A stretch of DNA of 23,399 nucleotides, taken from CAXBDP01 sp964598395 (lineage in GTDB: Bacteria > Bacteroidota > Bacteroidia > Cytophagales > Cyclobacteriaceae). Below, in pieces: positions 1-8,055 of this stretch (positions within the stretch are counted from its first letter, which is position 1; each line of letters begins with the position of its first letter). Location: contig CAZRBW010000049.1 of assembly GCA_964598395.1 (NCBI GenBank), positions 1-23,399 of the forward strand, read 5' to 3'. A program made the position numbers and the translations under genes. The notes under the pieces were generated by a model that was not told where the DNA came from, did no database searches, and worked only from the letters and a program-made list of their open reading frames with translations.

Positions 1-33
1 ATCTTAAATATATCTTAAATATATCTTAAATAT
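1..33. repeat. 11-bp tandem repeat, three copies
   Basis: Three perfect head-to-tail copies of ATCTTAAATAT start at the first base of the window. The array may continue to the left, so the true copy number is unknown. The sequence after it (34-60) stays AT-rich but does not keep the period. Confidence 0.85.
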
Positions 34-391
34 AAAATTATTATGAAGTTAATTTTTTATTGAAACAACTTTTATCCTTTATTCTATTCTGATTCAGGCC
101 ATAAGAATCTCTCAAGTATTCTATTTATGGATATGGTCTTTAAAATCTTTCCACCTACAGAAAAGCACCCTAGTCAGAACAGGAAACTCCTAGGCTGGCG
201 ATAGAGTAAGTATGTCTCATCAACAGTTTTGGCCTTGATTTAATTTATGAAGTTCAGAGGGCTGGATTATCCTTGACTTTGGCTGTAGAAATTCATTTAC
301 AGCAAAAGCAGTTACAGCGTAAAATTTTCGTGGGCTTTATTGGAAAGGAAAAGCATATTGTTTTTTGGCTTAAGGAAATTATTAGATGCTA
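34..391. other. Gene-free stretch downstream of nosY
   Basis: I see no convincing coding frame, RNA gene or strong hairpin here. It lies after the stop codon of nosY, the last gene of the nos operon. No clear rho-independent terminator for that operon is visible; transcription may end by another mechanism or outside the window. Decayed coding sequence is possible but I cannot show it. Confidence 0.5.
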
Positions 392-1159
392 CTAAAAATC
401 CTTCTTGCGAAAAATACGAAGAGCCAAGCCTAAAGGCCATAGCATCCAAAGCATAAGTGCCGCAGTCGAGATTATGATTCCCTTGGTGCTTCCAAAAAAT
501 TGTTGAAAAAAGGCTCCTGTATAACCCATTAGCGCAGAAATATCCAATTGCATAAGCATGACTATTCTGCCCAAGTCCACAGGATTAAAAAACACCAAAC
601 TTAGGGTTGTTTTTTCTAAAGGGTAGTCCGCCAATGAATAAATTAAATACAGCACAAAGCCATCGTAAACCAAGGAAAAGTATATCCAAAAGCCTAAGCT
701 AATTCCAATGGCCTTGGCCTTGTCTCGGGTAAGAACTGACGCAAGAAATGCCAAGCCTGCGAAGATGATACTTAGGGAAATACCTACTAACAGTAAGGTA
801 AGTAGTGCTTGATCGCCACCCCATAGCAGCATGGGCACACCAAAGCCTAGTAGTATAGCTAAGCATAGCACGATCATTACCGCAAGCACTTGGCTCAAAA
901 AGACTGATCTTCTTTTCACTGGCTGGGCAAGCATCAGTTCGGTAAAATCCAGATTATTGAAGAAGTGTGTAGTCGCATAAATAGCCGAAATTAGTGGCAC
1001 TATCATCAACATTATATTGAGCAAACTCAATGACACCTTGCTCATATCTTCTGAAACCTGATAAACAGAAATCGCAACAAGAATCATGAAAAAAGTATAG
1101 ATTATGGCAAAGCGGCTTTTAAGGATATCGTAAAGAGAGTATTTGAGTAGCTTAAGCAT
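392..1159 (-). CDS. nosY: NosY, ABC-2 type permease for N2O reductase maturation
   Basis: 255-residue integral membrane protein with about six hydrophobic helices (for example residues 17-34, 43-64, 90-112, 121-142 and a last one near 232-249) and a positively charged C-terminus (RIFRKKDF). In known nos systems NosY is the membrane part of the NosFY transporter, which works with periplasmic NosD to supply sulfur or copper for the CuZ centre of NosZ. The ATG overlaps the end of nosF by 8 bp, indicating translational coupling. The family assignment rests on topology plus its position after nosD and nosF; sequence alone would only say ABC-2 permease. It is the last gene of the operon. Confidence 0.9.
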   Translation of the reverse strand: MLKLLKYSLYDILKSRFAIIYTFFMILVAISVYQVSEDMSKVSLSLLNIMLMIVPLISAIYATTHFFNNLDFTELMLAQPVKRRSVFLSQVLAVMIVLCLAILLGFGVPMLLWGGDQALLTLLLVGISLSIIFAGLAFLASVLTRDKAKAIGISLGFWIYFSLVYDGFVLYLIYSLADYPLEKTTLSLVFFNPVDLGRIVMLMQLDISALMGYTGAFFQQFFGSTKGIIISTAALMLWMLWPLGLALRIFRKKDF

Positions 1160-1892
1160 GTTGGTGAGGGTTAGGTTGTTGAATACTCCACTCCATCAAT
1201 CTGGCAATTGCGGTGGAAAACTTATCTTCTTGGGTACGATCCTTCAGCTCAGTGATGGTGTCATTAAAGAACACTTTACCCTCATGGATATAAATCGCAT
1301 GATCAGTAAGCTCGTCCAAATCGCTAAGGATATGTGAAGTAATAATGATAAGTTTCCCTTTATCTCGTTCCTTTTGAATTTTCCTTTTCAAAACCTCCAC
1401 CGCTATTGGGTCAAGTCCCGCAGTAGGTTCATCAAGTATCAAAACACTCGGCTGAAACATAAATGCTAGGGCAGCACTCACCTTTTGTCTAGTACCGCCA
1501 CTTAGCGTATGCATTGGTTTGTTGAGCATTTTATCTAGACCAAAACCTTGTATTAGTTCTTCATCATAGTTGGCACTACCTACCTGTGAGCGAATATCCT
1601 TCATCATCCGCAATAGCTGCCCAATACGGATATTGCCTGGATAGCGTCCTATTTGTGGCATATAGCCAATCTGTGTGCGGTACTGATATTGTCCTTTAAT
1701 TGTGGCACCATCTACAAGTATTTCACCTTTGTCGGGTATGCACATTCCCAAAATCAACTTTATTAGGGTTGTTTTCCCAGAGCCGTTGGGCCCCATAAGT
1801 GCATAGCTTTTTGCCTGCTCCAACTCAAGATTGAAATCCTCTAGAACAGCAAGCTTGCCAAAATTTTTAGATATTTTTTTTATGGAAATCAT
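1152..1892 (-). CDS. nosF: NosF, ABC transporter ATPase
   Basis: 246-residue ATP-binding subunit that energises NosY. All nucleotide-binding motifs are present: Walker A GPNGSGKT at residues 34-41, the signature LSGGTR at 130-135, Walker B LILDEP at 151-156, and the H-loop histidine at 187 (TSHIL). The Q-loop is probably the MPQ at 78-80. It overlaps nosD by 26 bp at its start and nosY by 8 bp at its end, so D-F-Y form a tightly coupled block, as in other nos clusters. It should sit on the cytoplasmic face of the inner membrane. I see no truncation or altered catalytic residue. Confidence 0.95.
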   Translation of the reverse strand: MISIKKISKNFGKLAVLEDFNLELEQAKSYALMGPNGSGKTTLIKLILGMCIPDKGEILVDGATIKGQYQYRTQIGYMPQIGRYPGNIRIGQLLRMMKDIRSQVGSANYDEELIQGFGLDKMLNKPMHTLSGGTRQKVSAALAFMFQPSVLILDEPTAGLDPIAVEVLKRKIQKERDKGKLIIITSHILSDLDELTDHAIYIHEGKVFFNDTITELKDRTQEDKFSTAIARLMEWSIQQPNPHQHA

Positions 1893-3114
1893 AGGGTTTC
1901 TTTCTGGGTGAAGGGTCAGCCATATTTTCAGGTGTGATGGAGGGAATTACTTTTTCCATACGATCTAGCAGCGTTACCATGAAGCTTCTCCATAGGATTA
2001 CTGCTGAGGGAATTTTTTCTACTATTACGCTATACAAACTTATAGGCCTGTAGGGTATGTCACCGATACCATCCTTATCGATATCATAGCCTTCGTATTT
2101 GTCCCAATAGTTGCCTTCTAGCGTGTTAAGCACAAGATTACCATTGGTACTGATGTCAAATGTATTTCGAATAAAATTGTTGTTCAAAAAGCTATTAGCA
2201 TCATTGCTTGCCATCAGTTTCAATGCCCAGCCATTGTTTTGGAAGGTATTATTTACAAATTGACTTCGACTACTGCCTTCCATATATATTCCAATGGTAT
2301 TATCTCGGAATATATTTCCGCGTACTTCGCTGTCTGAAATGTCTTTGAGCAAAATTCCGTAAGCACTTACGCCCTCGTTGAGTTCGAAAATATTATCTAT
2401 CATTTTTACATTGCGGGTGTACATCACAGCTACCCCTGCGCCATTTCTGCGAAATATATTTTCTAGATAGCTATTATCGTGTGAAAACATGAAATGCAAG
2501 CCATAGCGCTTGTTATATTCTACAATGTTGCTTTTACTTACAGTCTTGGTGGCAAATTCTAAGTAAATACCATCGCGATGGCCTTTAATATAATTTCCTT
2601 CAATGTGGTTTTGGCTGGACTTCCAAAAATGGATGCCATTGCCTGTAGAAGTCTCTCTTTCCTCTTCTGAGATTAGCCGATTATTCTTGACTGTGATATT
2701 AGTAGAATTACTAAAGTGTAATCCAAAAAAAGTTTGTTCGAGGATAAGATTTTCTACGGAACAATAATTGGAATCGAAAAATTTTATACCTGCTGAGTCA
2801 TCCATATTGGATTTTCCAGTATTGGCGAGTTTCAAATTGCGAAAATGGACTTGGTCTGAGGCTACGATGAAAATATTTCCCTGACCTTCCCCATCAATAA
2901 GCGGGTGGTTTGCACCTATAATCACTAAGGGTTTGCGGATGATAATTTCATGTTCTCGGTAAATTCCATCTGAGAGAAAGAGTGTATCACCTCCCGCGGC
3001 TTTATCAATCGCTTTTTGAATAGAATCACCTGGCTTTAATCGAACAACTTGAGCCTGAAGGGTTTCAAAACAAAAAACTATGAGTATCCAACTTAAATAA
3101 ATTACTCTTCTCAT
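1867..3114 (-). CDS. nosD: NosD, periplasmic beta-helix maturation protein
   Basis: 415-residue exported protein. Residues 1-22 form a Sec signal peptide (hydrophobic core, likely cut near LQAQ). The body is a right-handed parallel beta-helix of the NosD/CASH type: many repeated turns with Asn-rich steps, such as NNRLI, GNYIKG, DNIFELN, GNIFRDN and NNTFQNNG. A later segment carries the DKDGIGDIPY motif, seen in this family and resembling a calcium-binding loop. NosD is needed to mature the CuZ site of NosZ, acting with NosFY. The gene lies 7 bp after nosL and overlaps nosF. The C-terminus contains one more hydrophobic stretch (about residues 362-382). Confidence 0.94.
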   Translation of the reverse strand: MRRVIYLSWILIVFCFETLQAQVVRLKPGDSIQKAIDKAAGGDTLFLSDGIYREHEIIIRKPLVIIGANHPLIDGEGQGNIFIVASDQVHFRNLKLANTGKSNMDDSAGIKFFDSNYCSVENLILEQTFFGLHFSNSTNITVKNNRLISEEERETSTGNGIHFWKSSQNHIEGNYIKGHRDGIYLEFATKTVSKSNIVEYNKRYGLHFMFSHDNSYLENIFRRNGAGVAVMYTRNVKMIDNIFELNEGVSAYGILLKDISDSEVRGNIFRDNTIGIYMEGSSRSQFVNNTFQNNGWALKLMASNDANSFLNNNFIRNTFDISTNGNLVLNTLEGNYWDKYEGYDIDKDGIGDIPYRPISLYSVIVEKIPSAVILWRSFMVTLLDRMEKVIPSITPENMADPSPRKKPYDFHKKNI

Positions 3115-3121
3115 TAGTTTT

Positions 3122-3559
3122 TTATTTGAATTGTGTAACTAATTCACCCCATGCTAAATAGACTCCGCCATTTTTTGCCTTATAGGTTTTGAGTGTTTCA
3201 TAATCTTCGAAAGCAACTATTTGGGAAGCCATAGGAGTTTTAAATGCATCTGATTTGAGATAAAACGCAATTGTAGCATCCACTAAAGTCTCTGGCGAAT
3301 GATAGTCTGTCACCAAAATATGCTTAGCGTCTGTTTCCATATTTATTTCATCTGTTTCTAAAAAACTCATCAAGCAATTCACATCATCGAAGATGAAAAT
3401 TTTACCCTTATTGGTGACCACCTGAGCACCAAACTTATTGTCCATTAGGATCATTTTACAATGATGACAGCCATCTTTGCCGTAATCGATCGCTCTTGGC
3501 TCCACATTGCAAGAAGTAACCAAAATGAATAGGAGCATTGTGTACAAGAATAGTTTCAT
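3122..3559 (-). CDS. nosL: NosL, copper-binding lipoprotein
   Basis: 145-residue lipoprotein. The N-terminus is a lipoprotein signal with the anchor cysteine at residue 17 (VTSC). A CxxCxM site follows at residues 31-36 (CHHCKM), the Cu(I)-binding signature of NosL. Family knowledge: NosL is a copper chaperone that delivers Cu to apo-NosZ. The downstream FDDVNCLMSF segment is also typical. The gene begins 2 bp after the stop of the small membrane protein gene and ends 7 bp before nosD, so it is clearly co-transcribed. The length is somewhat short compared with many proteobacterial NosL proteins. Confidence 0.93.
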   Translation of the reverse strand: MKLFLYTMLLFILVTSCNVEPRAIDYGKDGCHHCKMILMDNKFGAQVVTNKGKIFIFDDVNCLMSFLETDEINMETDAKHILVTDYHSPETLVDATIAFYLKSDAFKTPMASQIVAFEDYETLKTYKAKNGGVYLAWGELVTQFK

Positions 3560-3561
3560 GT

Positions 3562-4158
3562 TTAGTTTAATTTTAATTTTCTAGATTTTTTGCTTGTACG
3601 CCATTCGCTAAAACCAACAAAGGTTAAGAGCATCATTGAAAATCCTAAAATCCATCCTGCAATATCTGGCCCTGAATAGGCTAAGAAGTTGAGCAACTCT
3701 TTGTAGCCAACTAAAGGGGGTTGATAAGCCATGTCAGGCACTTTGATTGCTGCTTTAGGATCGAGGTTGTGGCCATAGTCGTAGCCCCAAATGTACATAT
3801 CCACTAGCACACCAATTCCCAGTAAAATGAGTATGGCTAAAAATGTAAAGGCCATCCATCGCTTAGCTAAAATTGCTGCTAATAGTCCAAAGGCTATCAC
3901 AGCCGCAAAAATGTATTTCAAATAGGTGAATTCTGGAAACATTTCAACACCGATATGTTTCATTCCGATGTAATGGTTCACTCCATTGATGATGTCCACA
4001 TCGCCAGAGAGACGATCGTACCAAATTTTCATATTGAGCCCTTCAGGATATTGAGGCGCCCATAAGCTTATTTGCCAAAGAGGTAAAAAATAGGTGGATA
4101 TTATTAGAACAGCTGCTAAGAATACAAGTATTCTGTTCAATGTTGATATGGTCGCCAT
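3562..4158 (-). CDS. Small four-helix membrane protein in nos operon (NosB position)
   Basis: Predicted 198-residue inner membrane protein with about four transmembrane segments (residues roughly 9-27, 63-84, 88-109 and 168-186). Two extramembrane loops carry conserved-looking aromatic, Pro and His residues (for example WAPQYPEG, NHYIGMKHIG, WGYDYGHNLDP and VPDMAYQPP). I chose ATG at 4158 because the open frame upstream of it runs through a strong hairpin and lacks a signal-like start; the longest frame would begin at 4215. It lies directly after nosZ. Clade II nos clusters carry a membrane protein gene, nosB, at this place, so this is a positional equivalent; homology is unverified. Function is unknown, though the context suggests NosZ maturation or electron transfer. 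Confidence 0.85.
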   Translation of the reverse strand: MATISTLNRILVFLAAVLIISTYFLPLWQISLWAPQYPEGLNMKIWYDRLSGDVDIINGVNHYIGMKHIGVEMFPEFTYLKYIFAAVIAFGLLAAILAKRWMAFTFLAILILLGIGVLVDMYIWGYDYGHNLDPKAAIKVPDMAYQPPLVGYKELLNFLAYSGPDIAGWILGFSMMLLTFVGFSEWRTSKKSRKLKLN

Positions 4159-4173
4159 AATTAAAGGGAAATA

Positions 4174-4201
4174 GCCACCGATCCTTGTAGGAATCGGTGG
4201 C
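4174..4201 (-). promoter_or_regulatory. Strong intra-operon hairpin just after nosZ
   Basis: A perfect 9-bp stem (GCCACCGAT pairing with ATCGGTGGC) is extended by a bulged A and three more pairs around a 3-nt loop. It starts 14 nt past the nosZ stop codon. On the transcribed strand it is followed by TATTTCCCTTT, a poor U-tract, so it looks more like a partial terminator or a 3'-end stabiliser than a full stop. It would let nosZ mRNA accumulate above the maturation genes. Confidence 0.65.
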
Positions 4202-4215
4202 GTTAAAAAAATCAA

Positions 4216-6171
4216 TTAAAGGTCTCCTGTGGAGTATGTAAGTGGCGTATTAGATCCTGCTGGCGATACCCTTAGGTAGCCTTGCATTTCTTGGTGTAGC
4301 GCCGAACAAAAATCAGTGCAATAGAATGGGAACACTCCGACACGATCTGGCACCCATTTTAAGGTGGAAGTTTCCCCAGGCATTATTAGTAGCTCGGCGG
4401 TATTGGCACCTTTGATAGCGAAGCCATGCGGAACGTCCCAATCTTGCTCTAGATTAGTGACATGGAAATAAACTTCATCTCCTACCCTTACGCCTTCAAT
4501 ATTATCAGGGCGGAAGTTTGATCTTATTGAAGTCATATATACGTGTACTTTATTCCCGTCTCGTTCTACCCGTGCATCATTTATTCCTTTGAGTGCAGCT
4601 GGGTGATTGTTGTCCTCAATTTTGAAGAATCTCACTTGCTTGTCTTTAATAAGCGTTGCAGGAAATGCTTCGGCATAATGAGGCTCACCAATAGTAGGGA
4701 AGTCAAGTAAAAGCTGCATTTTATCGCCTGAGATATCGTAGAGCTGAGCGGAGTGCGCCAATTCTGGGCCAGTAGGCAGGTAGCGATCTTTAGTAATCTT
4801 ATTGTATGCTACCATATATTTGCCATGTGGCTTGCCAGTAGGGCCGCCAGGTATCATAAGGTGACCTACCGAATAATATGTAGGCACCCGATCCAGCACT
4901 TCTAAGGTTTCGATATTCCACTTTACAATTTCAGAGGAAACGAACATAGAAGTATAGGCATTTCCTTTTCCATCAAATTCTGTATGCAAAGGGCCTAAGC
5001 CAGGTTTATTTACTTCTCCATGCAGCACAGATTCATATTTGAGCACTGGCATACCATCTAGCATCCCTTCAAAATCTTCATTTTCGATCGCTTGAAGCAT
5101 TTTGGTGAATGAGAATACTGGAATTATGGCAGCCAATTTTCCGCTTCCAATTATATACTCTCCCGTTGGATCAGTATCTGTACCATGTGGCGATTTTGGA
5201 CAAGGTATGAAATATACTATATCCTTAAACTCCCTTGGGTCGAGGGAAAGCACGCCTTCTTTGATTGTGGAAGTTGCCATATGAGTAGATTCATCCCACG
5301 TATTATGAGCATACTTACCTCCTGTCATCTTTCCTTTTCCTTCTTTAATGTACTGTTCTGCTTTTTTCCAGTTTACAGCCATAATGAAATCTTTATCCTT
5401 TTGCGAAGCATTCACTTCCAATAAAGTATGAGCCATTTCTGTATTGTAAGTTGAGAAAAAGAACCACCCATGGGATTTTTTCTTACCTGCACGTGCAAGG
5501 TCAAAGTTGAAAGGAGGAGCCTCAATTTGAAAGGCTAATTCCATGGTTCCATGCGTTGGATCTACGCTGATAAAAGTGATGTTTCCTTTGAAATTTTCCT
5601 TGTATGAGCTAATTGGAACATCTTTATTATCGCCTACGGGTACAGAAAAACGAGTGCCTGCTACCACATACTCTGTGTTTTCGGTAATGAAAGGAGAAGA
5701 GTGATTACCTGCAGAATTTGGAATTTCAATAATTTCTGTGGTTTTAAATGTGGTAAGATCAACTCGTGCAATGCGGGGGGTATTATTTGCATTTCCAAAG
5801 GCCCACCGAGCATCATGTTCTGCATTCGTCGTGGAGATGGCAATATGGTGCAAATCGTCCCAAGGTACAAAACCGTGAGAGGTATTGAACATAGGCTTTG
5901 TTTCTTCAGAAAATCCCCAACCATTTTCTGGGTTGAGTGAAAATACAGGGAGAATTTTGAGTACCCTCCCGCTTGGCAAGCCAACTACTGACATTTGCCC
6001 ATTGAAACCACCGGAGACAATATTATAAAATTCATCATGTTGTCCTGGCGGTACGTACACTCTGCTTGCAGCATCACCGGTAAGAGTAGTTTGCACACCC
6101 TTAGGCTTACACGCACTAAATGCTACTAGTGCGAAAGCTGCCATCCAAATTATAAGAGTTTGAGTTTTCAT
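4216..6171 (-). CDS. nosZ: NosZ, nitrous oxide reductase (clade II-like)
   Basis: 651-residue periplasmic copper enzyme reducing N2O to N2. An N-terminal seven-bladed propeller supplies histidines for the CuZ centre; candidate ligand motifs in order are DDLHHIAIS, KSPHGTDTDP, GPLHTEFDG, GKPHGKYM, ELAHSA and GEPHYAE. The C-terminal cupredoxin domain holds the CuA site: Cys618, Cys622, His626 and Met629 in CTDFCSALHQEM. The signal has no twin arginine and ends in FSAC at Cys21, so export is Sec-type, possibly as a lipoprotein (the -3 residue is Phe, not ideal). Sec-type export is a mark of clade II NosZ. It lies 12 bp after the cytochrome gene and is followed by a strong hairpin. The enzyme looks complete. 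Confidence 0.97.
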   Translation of the reverse strand: MKTQTLIIWMAAFALVAFSACKPKGVQTTLTGDAASRVYVPPGQHDEFYNIVSGGFNGQMSVVGLPSGRVLKILPVFSLNPENGWGFSEETKPMFNTSHGFVPWDDLHHIAISTTNAEHDARWAFGNANNTPRIARVDLTTFKTTEIIEIPNSAGNHSSPFITENTEYVVAGTRFSVPVGDNKDVPISSYKENFKGNITFISVDPTHGTMELAFQIEAPPFNFDLARAGKKKSHGWFFFSTYNTEMAHTLLEVNASQKDKDFIMAVNWKKAEQYIKEGKGKMTGGKYAHNTWDESTHMATSTIKEGVLSLDPREFKDIVYFIPCPKSPHGTDTDPTGEYIIGSGKLAAIIPVFSFTKMLQAIENEDFEGMLDGMPVLKYESVLHGEVNKPGLGPLHTEFDGKGNAYTSMFVSSEIVKWNIETLEVLDRVPTYYSVGHLMIPGGPTGKPHGKYMVAYNKITKDRYLPTGPELAHSAQLYDISGDKMQLLLDFPTIGEPHYAEAFPATLIKDKQVRFFKIEDNNHPAALKGINDARVERDGNKVHVYMTSIRSNFRPDNIEGVRVGDEVYFHVTNLEQDWDVPHGFAIKGANTAELLIMPGETSTLKWVPDRVGVFPFYCTDFCSALHQEMQGYLRVSPAGSNTPLTYSTGDL

Positions 6172-6183
6172 ATATGGTTGTGA

Positions 6184-6675
6184 TTAAAGATTTTTTCCTT
6201 CGTCCTTTTTTCCAGTAAGCTTCTCGTCATTCTTTCTTAGATATTCCAGAATATCCCTTGCATCTCCAACAGAGATATTTTGGTTCGGCATGCGGGTCAA
6301 ACACTCCTCAAGGAGCTGTTGAGCAATGGGATCTTCATCAAGCATTACATCTACATTTGTGACCATATTCATGATCCACTCTGGTCGACGTCTGTTAGTA
6401 ACACCTTCGAATCCAGGGCCTACTAACCGCCGACTGTCATATTGATGACAAGCGGTACATTTCATATCCAGTATTGCCTTTCCTTTTGCTGCCAATACGT
6501 CGTCGATTTCATCATTAAGTGTCACTGATTTTATTTCGCCAATACCCTTTGGGTTAGCTTCGACTACTTTTGGTTTGGTTGTGGTGGCTGTATTCTGTTG
6601 GCTTTCACCTCCACCGCCGCAACTGCTCAAAGAGAAGAGTGCTACAGCCACAAATACATAGATTGCATTTTTCAT
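6184..6675 (-). other. Internal start and lipoprotein cytochrome c module (163 residues)
   Basis: An ATG at 6675 opens a self-contained 163-residue cytochrome c lipoprotein within the larger frame. The bases before it are A/T-rich (ACCAAATAAATCAATT), as is usual before Bacteroidota starts. TAA stops sit in both other frames just ahead, so a single indel upstream would give two separate genes. Read alone, the module has a signal ending LSSC at residue 19, a Gly/Ser/Thr linker, CxxCH at 73-77 and a candidate Met ligand at 129. Confidence 0.6.
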
Positions 6676-8007
6676 AATTGATTTATTTGGTTTTAAAATA
6701 TTTGAATGAAATGAAGGATCTTCCTCTTGAGAAGAAGAAACTTTGAACCTTGTCATTGAAAAAGTTAGGAGTAGAATCGAAATGGGAAATAGCGCACTAA
6801 CTATTGCTAATATCAAGTGATACTGAGGTAAAAAGCCCAATGCTAACCATAGCATCAACCCTTGACCAAAAAGTAATATCTCTGATAGAACAAAAGCGGT
6901 AACTAGCCCTATCCATGCCAACTTTGCCAACTTGTCGTAGGAGAATATTCTATGCGAAATTGCAATAAAGCTCAGGATTAGACTTACCGCTCCTAGCATA
7001 ATAAGATGCAAAAAGCCTATTACAAAATTCCGAATAGTATAAGCAATACTGGCAAAGGCTGGAATAATTAAGCTGAACTGAATTAGCGCTTTTGTGGCCA
7101 AACTTAAAAGGCCTACCCAAAGCATTAACTTGAGCCAGAAGGCTATTGAATTATAGGTATTTAGCTTATAGAAAATTGGTCGTAGAATTAATGCATACGC
7201 CATTATTTGGAAAGAAACACCTAAGGTATTGAGGTAGTAAAGTGCCGTTAAAGGAGTACTCCATGATACTGCCAAAGCATAGGTAAGCAATACAGAAAGG
7301 TGCATCAACCAAAGGGCGGCCTTTTCACCAATTCCAAAAGGAATTTTAATATCACTATTTGGCCAAATATATTTGATAAGAAGCCCAAGTGCGGCATAAA
7401 CAAACCACCCATTAAGCTGAAAGTGGAGAAACCACTGAACACTCATAAAATATAATGGGTGCAAACGACCTAAAAGAGACGAAATAGGAGCAATAGCCCA
7501 CAGCCCTAAACTGGCTAACACTAACCAATAAATGCTGAATTTGACCAAGCTAAGCCCAATTCCTTTTTGATGGGTTTTTATGTCTTTTAAAATGAAATAC
7601 GCCCAAACATAGCTTACAAGTAAAAATACCGCACTAAAGCTGATACTTACGGCTCCGTAACCTTGTATAGGAAAACTTACCATCATGCCTAAATTACTAA
7701 TCACTATTCCCCAAAATACTTTTCGGTATTTCAGGAGCTTGGTATGGCTCTTTACCATAGTAAAGGTGATGACGCCTGCCACTAACATAAATCCCCAACC
7801 CAGTAGCGCTAGATGAGAATGAGCATGTAAAAGTGATTTGTATTCAAAGAATGGTAGCTCAGCAACAAAGAAAATGCGCATTGCCAAACCGAATATGGAG
7901 GCCACAAAAAAGAATATTAGAGCCCAAACCATCCAGGATTTTGTCAGCATCCCGGATGGCGTTGTATCCTTTATTGCTTGTGTTGCCATATGCAATTTTG
8001 AAGTCAT
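6184..8007 (-). CDS. Heme-copper-oxidase-like membrane protein fused in frame to c-type cytochrome lipoprotein
   Basis: 607-residue open frame with two parts. Residues 1-420 form a polytopic protein of about 12 helices, recalling subunit I of heme-copper oxidases or NnrS-like proteins: helix 2 has HAHSHLALLGW (His61, 63, 65), and further histidines lie in or near helices at 183, 195, 236 and 334. I see no clear CuB histidine pair, so it is probably a heme-b electron carrier rather than an oxidase. Residues 445-463 are a complete lipoprotein signal (MKNAIY...LSSC). A class I cytochrome c domain follows: CTACH at 517-521 and probable axial Met573 (RMPNQ). It lies 12 bp before nosZ and probably feeds it electrons. 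No stop separates the halves. It may be a fusion, two genes with an internal start, or a sequencing error. The start could also be Met7 (7989). Confidence 0.85.
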   Translation of the reverse strand: MTSKLHMATQAIKDTTPSGMLTKSWMVWALIFFFVASIFGLAMRIFFVAELPFFEYKSLLHAHSHLALLGWGFMLVAGVITFTMVKSHTKLLKYRKVFWGIVISNLGMMVSFPIQGYGAVSISFSAVFLLVSYVWAYFILKDIKTHQKGIGLSLVKFSIYWLVLASLGLWAIAPISSLLGRLHPLYFMSVQWFLHFQLNGWFVYAALGLLIKYIWPNSDIKIPFGIGEKAALWLMHLSVLLTYALAVSWSTPLTALYYLNTLGVSFQIMAYALILRPIFYKLNTYNSIAFWLKLMLWVGLLSLATKALIQFSLIIPAFASIAYTIRNFVIGFLHLIMLGAVSLILSFIAISHRIFSYDKLAKLAWIGLVTAFVLSEILLFGQGLMLWLALGFLPQYHLILAIVSALFPISILLLTFSMTRFKVSSSQEEDPSFHSNILKPNKSIMKNAIYVFVAVALFSLSSCGGGGESQQNTATTTKPKVVEANPKGIGEIKSVTLNDEIDDVLAAKGKAILDMKCTACHQYDSRRLVGPGFEGVTNRRRPEWIMNMVTNVDVMLDEDPIAQQLLEECLTRMPNQNISVGDARDILEYLRKNDEKLTGKKDEGKNL

Positions 8008-8055
8008 TTTTTTGGGAGTAAGGAACTTTGGGTTAATTAAAAGAGGGCTAAAGAA

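Noticed and set aside
5102..5424. Plus-strand open frames of 60-79 codons inside nosZ
   Set aside because: They lie antisense to a complete, well-conserved NosZ, have no recognisable domain and no promoter or start signal.
5661..5984. 107-codon minus-strand frame within nosZ
   Set aside because: It is an alternate frame of the NosZ coding strand; the NosZ frame itself is intact and no frameshift is needed.
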